The translations under genes and the position numbers were made by a program. From positions 1-64,000 of the forward strand of contig NZ_AONC01000011.1 in the NCBI RefSeq assembly GCF_000585215.1: a stretch of DNA of 64,000 bases. The letters are read 5' to 3'. Positions 32,939 through 40,175 of this stretch are shown in pieces. Each line of letters starts with the position of its first letter. Within the stretch, counting starts at the first letter, position 1. Below the pieces are notes generated by a model. The model was not told the origin of the DNA, made no database searches, and saw only the letters and a list, made by a program, of their open reading frames with translations. Source of the stretch: Imhoffiella purpurea. GTDB lineage: Bacteria > Pseudomonadota > Gammaproteobacteria > Chromatiales > Chromatiaceae.

Positions 32939-34026
32939 ACCGCCATCCCGCGCTGACGCATCAATAGGGCGATGAAGAAAGGTCCGCCGAGCAGCGCCGT
33001 GAGGATGCCGATCGGCAGCTCGGCGGGCGTGACCAGGGTGCGGGCGAGCAGATCGGCCAGCAGGAGCAGGCTCCCGCCGAGCAGGGCCGCCCCCGGCAGC
33101 AGGAACCGGTGGTCCGGCCCCATGGCCAGACGCAGCAGGTGCGGCACCACCAGACCGACGAAGCCGATCAGACCGCTCACCGCCACGGCCGCGCCCACCG
33201 CCAGGGCAGCGAGTGCGACGATGAGCCGCTGCATGCGCTGGACCGCAATCCCCAGGTGACCCGCCTCGGCCTCGCCGAGCAGCAGGGCGTTGAAGGTGCG
33301 TGCCAGCAGTGGCAGGGCGATGAGCGGCAGGGCGATCAGCAGGGCCACGCTGCCGACCTGGCTCCAGCTGGCGCCGCCCAGGCTACCCATGCTCCAGAAG
33401 GTGAGATTGCGCAGCTGCTGGTCGTCGGCCAGATAGGTCAGGAGCCCGGTTCCGGCGCCGCAGAGCGCGTTGATGGCGATCCCTGCGAGCAGGAGCGTGG
33501 TAACCGAGGTCTGTCCGTCGCGGCTGGCGAGCCGGTAGACCACCAGGGTGGTGATCAGCCCGCCGATGAAGGCCGCCAGCGGCAGACTGAATGGACCCAG
33601 TGCCGACGTCAGGAAGGCCAGGCCCTGTTCGCCGAGCACGATGACGCAGACGGCCGCCAGCGCCGAGCCGGCCGAGACCCCGATGAGGCCGGGATCGGCG
33701 AGCGGATTGCGGAAGAGCCCCTGCATGGCCGCCCCGGCGACCGCGAGCGCGGCGCCGACCAGCAGCCCGAGCAGGGTGCGCGGCAGGCGGATGCTCTCGA
33801 TCACCGCCGCGTGCTGGGGGGCGATCTCGCCGACCGGCAGACCCAGATTGTCGCCCACCACCCGCAGCACCTCGGCGGGCGGAATGGTGACCGGTCCGAT
33901 CGCGATCGACAGCAGGGCGACCACCAGCATCAGCAGGAGCAGCGCCAGCAAGGCCCAGCGCCGACGGTGCTGGCGACGCTCGAGGCCGGCGATCGCGATC
34001 GAGGAGGCGAGGACCGCGCTAGTCAC
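32935..34026 (-). CDS. hmuU: HmuU, FecCD-type permease of heme ABC importer
   Basis: 363 residues with about ten membrane helices and FecCD family motifs (RLPRTLLGLLVGAALAVAG, NPLADPGLIGVSAGSA, GLIGFVGLVVPHLLR). The GTG start at 34024-34026 overlaps the hmuT stop by eight bases. It forms the membrane channel for heme after HmuT delivery. The assignment to heme rather than vitamin B12 rests on HutW and HutX in the same operon. Confidence 0.9.
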   Translation of the reverse strand: MTSAVLASSIAIAGLERRQHRRRWALLALLLLMLVVALLSIAIGPVTIPPAEVLRVVGDNLGLPVGEIAPQHAAVIESIRLPRTLLGLLVGAALAVAGAAMQGLFRNPLADPGLIGVSAGSALAAVCVIVLGEQGLAFLTSALGPFSLPLAAFIGGLITTLVVYRLASRDGQTSVTTLLLAGIAINALCGAGTGLLTYLADDQQLRNLTFWSMGSLGGASWSQVGSVALLIALPLIALPLLARTFNALLLGEAEAGHLGIAVQRMQRLIVALAALAVGAAVAVSGLIGFVGLVVPHLLRLAMGPDHRFLLPGAALLGGSLLLLADLLARTLVTPAELPIGILTALLGGPFFIALLMRQRGMAV

Positions 34027-34915
34027 GCCCGACGACGGCCCCGGGCCGGTCCAGCGTGCCGAGCTCGCCCGCCAGCTGCTCGGCGGCCTGGGCGATGCGT
34101 GGGCCGAAATGGAACAGCAGCGCGCTGTCGAGGGCGATCACCCGGCGTGCCTGGCCGGCCGGCGTGGCGGCAAGACCGGCTCGGCCAAGTACGCCGTCGA
34201 CGCCATTCAGATCCTCGAGTGCGCGGTTGGAGACCAGGATGACGTCCGGCGCGGCGGCGAGCGCGGCCTCCGGACTCAGCGGCTTGTAGTCCTCCATCGA
34301 CGCGTGCAGCACGTTCTCTCCACCGGCAAGTCGGATCAGCGTGTCGACCGGGGCGCCCCGGCCGGCGGAATGGTCGATGCCCGAGCCGACGACCATGAGG
34401 AAGAGCACCCGTGGCGGGCGCTCGACCTCGCCGACCGCCCGCGCGATCCGTTCCAGCTGCCGACCGACGCGGGCGATCAGATCCTGGCCGCTGTCCTGGG
34501 CGTCCAGCGCCTCGGCGACCGCCTCGATCTTTTCGTTCAGACCTTCCGGCGTAGCCGCGTCCGGAATCAGGCGTACCTCGACACCGGCCGAGCGGACCTG
34601 GTTCAGCACCTCGGGCGGCCCGGCATCCTCCGTCGCCAGGATCAGATCGGGGGAGAGGCTCAGCAGACCCTCGGCCGAGAGCCTCCGTTTGTAGCCGACG
34701 CTTCCCAGCGATCGGGTCTCGGGCGGATAGGTGCTGGTGGTATCGACCCCCACCAGGCGGGATTCTCGGCCCAGCGCATAGATGATCTCGGTGGCGGCGC
34801 CGTCCACCGACACCAGACGCTCGGCGGCCGGAACCGCTCCGGGAGAAAGGGATAGCGTCAGACCGATGATGAGCGCGCGCCAGTGGCCGCTGGACGATGT
34901 CTTGGCATCGAGCAT
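34019..34915 (-). CDS. hmuT: HmuT, periplasmic heme-binding protein
   Basis: 298 residues from the ATG at 34913-34915, preceded by GAGGAA. It has a signal peptide (LIIGLTLSLSPGAVPAAE). The two-lobed binding fold includes LVSVDGAATEIIYALG, VGVDTTSTYPPE, LLSLSPDLILAT and VILVSNRALEDL. The conserved Tyr in the region TSTYP is a candidate heme ligand. It delivers heme to HmuUV. A longer upstream frame overlapping the epimerase gene is an artefact. Confidence 0.9.
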   Translation of the reverse strand: MLDAKTSSSGHWRALIIGLTLSLSPGAVPAAERLVSVDGAATEIIYALGRESRLVGVDTTSTYPPETRSLGSVGYKRRLSAEGLLSLSPDLILATEDAGPPEVLNQVRSAGVEVRLIPDAATPEGLNEKIEAVAEALDAQDSGQDLIARVGRQLERIARAVGEVERPPRVLFLMVVGSGIDHSAGRGAPVDTLIRLAGGENVLHASMEDYKPLSPEAALAAAPDVILVSNRALEDLNGVDGVLGRAGLAATPAGQARRVIALDSALLFHFGPRIAQAAEQLAGELGTLDRPGAVVGRD

Positions 34916-34949
34916 GGTGTCCGGTTCCTCAAATGGCATGGATCGGGGG

Positions 34950-35843
34950 CTACGCACGGGGGTCGAGCCGCGACCGGGCGATGGCGCGCAGACCTTCGCG
35001 ATAGGTCGGGTACCGCAGCTGCACCTCCAGCTCGCGCTTGATGCGGTCGTTGGAGACACGCTTGCATTCGTTGTAGAAATGCCGGGCGAAAGGGGACAGA
35101 TCGGCCTGCTCGAAGGGCTCCGTCGGCGGCGGCTCGAGGTCGAGCAGGGCCGCCGCGTAGGACAGCACCTCGTCCGCCGGGGCCGGCTCGTCGTCGGCGA
35201 CGTTGTAGACGCGGCCGGCGTCCGGACGCTCCATCGAGGCCATGAGAACCTCGACGAGGTCGTAGACGTGGATGCGGTTGAAGACCTGGCCCGGCTTGAG
35301 TATCCGCCGGGCGCGACCGGATTCGAGCGCGTCGATGACACTTCTGCCCTCGGGGCCGTAGATGCCGGGAAGCCTGAACACCTGGGTCGGCGTGTCCATG
35401 CGTGCCCCCAGGTCCAGCCAGGCGCTTTCGGCATCCAGGCGGCGCCGGTTCTCCCGGGTGGCCGGGTTCGGGGTGCGCGACTCGTCGATCCAGTCGCCTC
35501 CGCAGTCGCCGTAGACGCCGGTCGTGGAGAGATAGCCGATCCACTTCAGCGATCCGGACAGCGTCTCCAGCTGTCTGGCGTAACATCCCAGCACCGGATC
35601 GCCGTCCTCCCCTGGCGGAACGGATTCGAGCAGGTGCGTCGTCTGGAACAGGGCGTCCTTCAGCTCCTGGCCGGGGCGCCCGTCGGCGAAAGGGATCGCC
35701 CGGATGCCCAGGCTGCGCAGCGCGCCGGCCTTCTCGGGATCGCGGCAGGTTCCCGCGACGCGCCAGCCGCGCGTCATGGCGAGATAGGCGAGACGGATTC
35801 CGGTGTAACCCAGACCGAAGCAGAAGAGCGATGGCGTCGGCAT
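34950..35843 (-). CDS. NAD(P)-dependent epimerase-like SDR (YeeZ-like) inside the heme operon
   Basis: 297 residues of the extended SDR fold. The cofactor motif is FCFGLGYTGIRLA. A catalytic Tyr-containing motif (YLSTTGVYGD) and FRLPGIYGPEGRSVID follow, and ADDEPAPADEVL marks the C-terminal substrate part. YeeZ-like proteins have no proven substrate. It is located between hutX and hmuT with 34 and 7 base gaps and in the same direction, so it is expressed with heme genes. A role in processing a heme breakdown product (a reductase step) is attractive but inferred. Confidence 0.82.
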   Translation of the reverse strand: MPTPSLFCFGLGYTGIRLAYLAMTRGWRVAGTCRDPEKAGALRSLGIRAIPFADGRPGQELKDALFQTTHLLESVPPGEDGDPVLGCYARQLETLSGSLKWIGYLSTTGVYGDCGGDWIDESRTPNPATRENRRRLDAESAWLDLGARMDTPTQVFRLPGIYGPEGRSVIDALESGRARRILKPGQVFNRIHVYDLVEVLMASMERPDAGRVYNVADDEPAPADEVLSYAAALLDLEPPPTEPFEQADLSPFARHFYNECKRVSNDRIKRELEVQLRYPTYREGLRAIARSRLDPRA

Positions 35844-35850
35844 TGGGATC

Positions 35851-36357
35851 CTATCCCTTCAATCCATCCCTGAGCGCCCTGAAACGCTCGACCTGGTCCG
35901 GAAGCAAACGGCGCTCGGCATCGCGGCCGAGATAGATCTTGAACATGCAGTCTCCATCCGGGTTGTAGAATTGCACCGAGTGTGTGTCCGACCCGAACAA
36001 TTGGCGCGAGACGAAGGCGATGAGATCGCAGTTCGACGCCTTGAGATGACCGCCGATCGGTTGGCCCAGCAGGTTGTAGTAACCCTGGGCCATGCGACCC
36101 TCGGGCAGCGGTCCCTTGGCCTCGAGGATGACATCGCCCGTGTTGACCAGCAGGGTTAGATCGCCCCAGCCCGTCATCTCGCGCATCACCCGCTCGAAAT
36201 GGCAGCCCTCGACCGTAACCGCCTCGGATTCGGGCAGCAGCGAGAGGACGTCCCGCGTGGTCACGCCGTGCTCCCTGGCGATCTCTTCCAGCACCGCGCC
36301 CGGGTTGTAGCGATGTGCCGTGCGGATGGCATCGGCCTGCGATTGGTTGAGTGTCAT
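35851..36357 (-). CDS. hutX: HutX, cytosolic heme carrier
   Basis: 168 residues of the HutX/ChuX family: EEIAREHGVTTRDVLSLLP at the N-terminus, TGWGDLTLLVNTGDVILEAK and HSVQFYNPDGDCMFKIYLGR in the beta barrel. HutX binds heme in the cytoplasm and hands it to degradation enzymes such as HutW or HutZ. It starts 10 bases after hutW. No hutZ is seen in the window. Confidence 0.92.
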   Translation of the reverse strand: MTLNQSQADAIRTAHRYNPGAVLEEIAREHGVTTRDVLSLLPESEAVTVEGCHFERVMREMTGWGDLTLLVNTGDVILEAKGPLPEGRMAQGYYNLLGQPIGGHLKASNCDLIAFVSRQLFGSDTHSVQFYNPDGDCMFKIYLGRDAERRLLPDQVERFRALRDGLKG

Positions 36358-36367
36358 GCGTTGCTCC

Positions 36368-37828
36368 TCAGGTGAGCGCGGCGGGCCGATCCACCAGCAC
36401 GGGGCCGTCGCGAATGATCTGGTCCAGCCACTCGAGCAGGTTCTGGGTGAGCGCGACCTGCCAGAAGCGGCCGGCGAGCGTGAGCTCGAGCCAGCGTCCG
36501 TCGCGTATCAGCAGTCCGGACCTTTCCCACTGCCCGAGCAGTGGACCGGCGATCCGCTCCAGGTCGAGTCCGGTGGCGGCCGCGAGCCGCTCGCCCGTGG
36601 CCCGGATGTCGAGCCGGCCGCGTTCGAGGTCCCCTTTGATGGAATTGAGCAGCCGATGGTGGGGCGACTGGCGCATGAGACCGCCGAGCAGCGGCTTGCG
36701 TTGGTGCAGGTGTTCGGCATGCTCGGAGACGTCCGCCAGGATGCGGTAGGAATGGCCGCCCAGGAAGCCGCCGGCGCCGGCGCCGAAGGCCAGACAGTCG
36801 GCACCGCCCTTGACCTCCAGATTGTAGAGATTGCGCTCGCGGGTGCCGCTGCGCCAATGGCTGGAGGAGAGCGCCTCCCAGCGCGACGCCTCCATCAGTT
36901 CGGCACCGCGGGCATAGAAGGAGCCGTGCGATTCGACCGCCGCCGGACTGAGCCGGCCCGAGCGGACCGCCCCGCCCAGGGGGGTCTGCGGCATCAGCTT
37001 GAGCGCATAGAGATCCACCCCGTCCAGACCCAGACCGACGGCGGTGCGCACGTCCTCCTCCCAGACCGATAGGGACTGACCCGGAAGGCCGTAGATGAGA
37101 TCGATGACGACGGCGCCCCGGTCGGCTGCCATCAGGTCCTCGAGCCGCCGGATCAGCTCGGCGCGGTCCGTCTTGCGGCCCAGGCGTCGGCGCACGTCCT
37201 CGTCGAAGCTCTGCACGCCGATGGACAGCCGGTTGACGCCGGCGTCGAAGAGGGCGTGCGCCTTGTCCGCATCCAGGTCCCGCGCACGTCCCTCGACCGT
37301 GATCTCGCAATCCGATGCCAGGGGCAGATACTCGCGCACGGCGGCAACCGCCCGCGCCAGGTCATGGATCGAGAGCAGCGTCGGCGTCCCGCCCCCGAGA
37401 TAGACCGCCCGGATGGGACCCTCGGCCTGATAGGACCGGTCCCGGTCGCGCTTCAGATGCCCGATCAGCGTATCCACATAGCGGCCTCCGAGCGGTTCGT
37501 GCCAGGCGTTCTGGTAGAAACCGCAAAAGAGACAGTGGCTTTCGCAGAAGGGGACGTGGATATAGGCGACCGATCTCCCCGTGCGTGGACCGGCCGTCAT
37601 CTCGGTCCAGACGCGCGCCCACTGATGCTCGGGCACGGGCGTCATGCCGACGAAGGGATGCACGCCCCGCCGTCCCGCGAAGGCGTTCGCCAGCGGTTCG
37701 CCGCCCTCGTGCGCATAGAATGCCTCGATCGGCTTGTAGGGGGATTGTTCGTGCGAACGGCTGAAGGTCATGCGAAGTGGATAGACTCTAGTCGGGGCGC
37801 TCCCGCTCGGCGTGCTGGGGCGCGCCAT
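36368..37828 (-). CDS. hutW: HutW/ChuW-like radical SAM enzyme for anaerobic heme degradation
   Basis: 486 residues. The radical SAM cluster motif is PFCESHCLFCGF (Cys-x3-Cys-x2-Cys), followed by YLGGGTPTLLS and the HemN-like middle (DLIYGLPGQSLSVWEED). ChuW/HutW opens the porphyrin ring without oxygen, releasing iron as anaerobilin forms. Start is uncertain: ATG 37828 or ATG 37771. It is the first gene of the operon hutW-hutX-SDR-hmuT-hmuU-hmuV, behind two Fur-like boxes. This fits an organism living without oxygen. A plain HemN-like coproporphyrinogen oxidase is less likely given hutX beside it. Confidence 0.88.
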   Translation of the reverse strand: MARPSTPSGSAPTRVYPLRMTFSRSHEQSPYKPIEAFYAHEGGEPLANAFAGRRGVHPFVGMTPVPEHQWARVWTEMTAGPRTGRSVAYIHVPFCESHCLFCGFYQNAWHEPLGGRYVDTLIGHLKRDRDRSYQAEGPIRAVYLGGGTPTLLSIHDLARAVAAVREYLPLASDCEITVEGRARDLDADKAHALFDAGVNRLSIGVQSFDEDVRRRLGRKTDRAELIRRLEDLMAADRGAVVIDLIYGLPGQSLSVWEEDVRTAVGLGLDGVDLYALKLMPQTPLGGAVRSGRLSPAAVESHGSFYARGAELMEASRWEALSSSHWRSGTRERNLYNLEVKGGADCLAFGAGAGGFLGGHSYRILADVSEHAEHLHQRKPLLGGLMRQSPHHRLLNSIKGDLERGRLDIRATGERLAAATGLDLERIAGPLLGQWERSGLLIRDGRWLELTLAGRFWQVALTQNLLEWLDQIIRDGPVLVDRPAALT

Positions 37829-37865
37829 GGTGAACGTGAATGGTTCGATTTCGAGTCTGGAATAT

Positions 37866-37921
37866 AATGCTATTCGTTCTCATTTGCAAATCAATGCTAG
37901 GTCAAAATAATCATTCTCAAT
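37866..37921. promoter_or_regulatory. Two Fur-box-like sites upstream of hutW
   Basis: AATGCTATTCGTTCTCATT (37866-37884) agrees with the iron-box pattern at 14 of 18 positions. A second match around ATCATTCTCAAT (37903-37921) agrees at 13 of 18. The region is AT-rich and lies between the leftward heme operon and the rightward 38 kb cluster, so Fur could control the heme operon and possibly both. Confidence 0.55.
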
Positions 37922-38121
37922 TACATTCCATGCCCAAGATGCGTTAACCTTAGGGTCAGTCGCTAGTGTCTGATGCAGGCGACCGGCGGTCGTTGGGTTC
38001 AACCCAGGACACGGCTATTTTTCGTTTCGATCCGTGAAAACCGGATCGAATTCGGCGTTGTGCTGTGAATCAGCCTTTTCCCTGGTTCTAAGGTCAACCA
38101 CGAGGATCATCGGAGACATCA

Positions 38122-39051
38122 ATGAGTGAGCACCAAAGCGGCGCGGGCGGCGCGCCAGATCGCGGTCCGGGGATGGAGGCGCAGGGGCACGGCGGCGCGC
38201 CCGAGTCTGCCGCGACGGGACAGGGACAGATGGGAGCCGCCGGGGGATACGGCGAGTCCCGGTCAGGATCCGCAGAGGGTCAGGGAGGCGCCCACTCTTA
38301 CGGCCAGGCGGGCGGTTCGCAAGGCTACGGCGAATCCGCTGGCGGTCAACCCTCCTTTGGAGCGGCCCAGGGGCAGGGCAGTGCCTATGTCTACGGTCAG
38401 GGCATGGGCCAAGGCGGCCAGCAGGGTTCCGGCGAATTCGCGGGCGGTCGGCAGACCTATGGCGCGGCCCAGGGGCAGCCATACCAGGGACTCGATCAAG
38501 GCGGAGCCCACGCCTACGGACCGGGCATGAGCCAGGGCGGCCAGCAGCCGTATTACGGGGCGGCCCAGGGCGCCCCGACGGAATCCATGGGGCCGCAGTC
38601 ACCCCAGGGCCATTACATGCACGGCGGCGCGGGCGCGATACCGCCGTACTACGGCCAGCCGCAGTACGCTCAGCCGCAACCGGGTCAGGGTTACTATGCG
38701 GCTCCGCATTATGCCCAGTATGCCGGCTATCCACCGCCGCCACCGCCGGGCGTCTATCCGTACCCGCCCGACGCCTTCCAGGCGATGCACCAGGGGCATG
38801 CCCATGATGCCCAGGGGGCGGGCCAGGCCCATGGCGCCAGCATGAGCGATCTGATGGAGGAGGTCGCCAATGGCGGCAACGGACTCTCCGCACTCTCCAA
38901 GATGCTCAATTTCGACGATCCGGATTTCTGGAAGGGTGCACTGGTGGGGGCCGCGGCCGTGCTGCTGCTGACCAGCGAATCGGTCCAGAACGCCCTCTTC
39001 AAGTCGGGGGGCGGGGAGAACGGCAACGGCTCCAAGGAGTCCGGCTCATGA
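38122..39051 (+). CDS. Gly/Gln/Tyr-rich low-complexity protein with C-terminal membrane module
   Basis: 309 residues. Residues 1-235 are disordered, rich in Gly, Gln, Tyr, Ala and His, with three imperfect repeats ending GAAQGQ or GAAQG (about 56-85, 87-119, 128-150) and a Pro-rich stretch (AGYPPPPPPGVYPYPP). This composition is typical of prion-like or phase-separating domains. The C-terminus holds an acidic helix (MSDLMEEVANGGNGLSALSK) and a hydrophobic module, DPDFWKGALVGAAAVLLLTS followed by ESVQNAL. The same module occurs in the protein at 39619. It overlaps the next gene by four bases. Not recognised; probably a membrane-associated scaffold. Confidence 0.75.
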   Translation: MSEHQSGAGGAPDRGPGMEAQGHGGAPESAATGQGQMGAAGGYGESRSGSAEGQGGAHSYGQAGGSQGYGESAGGQPSFGAAQGQGSAYVYGQGMGQGGQQGSGEFAGGRQTYGAAQGQPYQGLDQGGAHAYGPGMSQGGQQPYYGAAQGAPTESMGPQSPQGHYMHGGAGAIPPYYGQPQYAQPQPGQGYYAAPHYAQYAGYPPPPPPGVYPYPPDAFQAMHQGHAHDAQGAGQAHGASMSDLMEEVANGGNGLSALSKMLNFDDPDFWKGALVGAAAVLLLTSESVQNALFKSGGGENGNGSKESGS

Positions 39052-39434
39052 GCACCTATGAGGAGCAGAGACCGTATCCGCTCCAGCCCGGAGCCGTCTA
39101 TCCGCATCAGCAGACCTATTCCGGTCCGTCATATGGCGGGCCGGATTGCTCCGCCTTGATGCGTCTGGCCACCACAGGCGCCATCGTCGGGGGCACCACG
39201 GCCGCGGCGCAACAGTTCCGCAGCCTGCAGTCAGGCATGCAGACGCCCCAGGCCGCATTGGCCGAAACCGCCAAGGCCGCCGTCACCGCGGGCGTGGCCA
39301 CCGCCGCGGCGGGTGCGGTCGCCTCCAGTTTCGCGGAGCAGGGGATCGCCCGTCTGGGGCTCATGTTCCTGGTCGGCACGGCGGTCGTCTATGGCATCCA
39401 GGCCCGCCTGTCCGCCGACGAGGAGGAATCATGA
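39048..39434 (+). CDS. Small hydrophobic Ala/Gly-rich protein of the 38-40 kb cluster
   Basis: 128 residues. A short Tyr/Pro-rich head (EEQRPYPLQPGAVYPHQQTY) is followed by an Ala/Gly-rich region with two or three weak membrane helices (TTGAIVGGTTAAAQQF, AAVTAGVATAAAGAVASSF, LGLMFLVGTAVVYGIQA). GxxxG-type spacing suggests helix packing. The layout recalls small magnetosome-type (MamC-like) membrane proteins, but I cannot claim homology. It overlaps both neighbours by ATGA junctions, so stoichiometric production with them is likely. Confidence 0.68.
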   Translation: MSTYEEQRPYPLQPGAVYPHQQTYSGPSYGGPDCSALMRLATTGAIVGGTTAAAQQFRSLQSGMQTPQAALAETAKAAVTAGVATAAAGAVASSFAEQGIARLGLMFLVGTAVVYGIQARLSADEEES

Positions 39435-39622
39435 GCAGCTCTTCACAGCAGCGTCACCAGCATGGCGTGCGAAAGAATCTCGTCGAGGGGGTCGGCGGTG
39501 TCCTGGTCGGCGCCGCCCTGGTCCTACTGATGCGCGGCATCGTCAAGCGCCGGGCCGCCGACAAGACCGCCTCGGCACAGAACGCATCCACGACTCCAGC
39601 CACTTCGGGAGACCCAGCATGA
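39431..39622 (+). CDS. Short single-helix membrane protein (63 aa)
   Basis: Start ATG 39431, four bases before the end of the previous gene. 63 residues: a basic head (QQRHQHGVRKNLVEG), a glycine-lined helix GVGGVLVGAALVLLMRGIV, then a basic and Ser/Thr-rich tail. The helix shares the GxLxGAA-type pattern with the other cluster members. It is too short for most gene finders, but it has clear translational coupling at both ends (overlap with the next ATG at 39619). Confidence 0.65.
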   Translation: MSSSSQQRHQHGVRKNLVEGVGGVLVGAALVLLMRGIVKRRAADKTASAQNASTTPATSGDPA

Positions 39623-40017
39623 GTCAGCATTACTATCCACAGTATCCCGGCGCCGGTCAGTATGCCGCCGGTCAGGTACCCGGCGGCGCTCAGGGGCAGG
39701 CGCAGGGACCGGGCATGGGGACCATGCAGCCGGGCATGCAGCAGCCTGGTATGCAGCAGCATTACGCCTATCAGCCCCAGCCCTACTATCAGCAGCAGCC
39801 GAATCGCTCGCTGCTCGGCATGCCGAACGACCGTTTCCTCAAGGGCCTGCTGATAGGTGCCGCCGTCACCTATCTGGTCACCAACGAGCAGGTTCAGCGC
39901 ACCGCCATCAAGGGTGTGGTCAAGACCTGGTCGCTGCTGCAGGGCGGCGTGGAAGAGGTCAAGGAGCGTTTCGGCGATGCCGCCGCCGAGATTCAGCATG
40001 GCAAGCAGAGCAAATAA
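39619..40017 (+). CDS. Second Gln/Tyr/Pro-rich tail protein with shared membrane module
   Basis: 132 residues from ATG 39619. Residues 1-63 are low complexity, rich in Gln, Tyr, Gly, Pro and Met (PGMQQPGMQQHYAYQPQPYY). Then comes the module DRFLKGLLIGAAVTYLVTNE plus QVQRTAIKG, matching KGALVGAAAVLLLTSESVQN of the 309-residue protein. A C-terminal amphipathic helix follows (GGVEEVKERFGDAAAEI). It therefore pairs a flexible exterior with one membrane helix and a coiled tail. It is the last small gene before the ATPase, 158 bases away. Confidence 0.72.
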   Translation: MSQHYYPQYPGAGQYAAGQVPGGAQGQAQGPGMGTMQPGMQQPGMQQHYAYQPQPYYQQQPNRSLLGMPNDRFLKGLLIGAAVTYLVTNEQVQRTAIKGVVKTWSLLQGGVEEVKERFGDAAAEIQHGKQSK

Positions 40018-40175
40018 GGTCGAGATCTGAAAGGGTCGGTGCGTTCGCCCGCAGCGGACGACGGCGCAATGGCTGGTTCCATTGCGCCGTAATTCCGGCC
40101 GCCACGTTTCCCTGATCCACGCCGCATTCCAGGCCGCCCAAGGCAGTCGGCCGAGCCGGCCGCTAAGGATGTCCC

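Noticed and set aside
38290-38580. Repeated segments that could suggest a CRISPR-like array
   Set aside because: The repeats are imperfect, in frame, and encode Gly/Gln-rich protein repeats; there are no unique spacers or cas genes.
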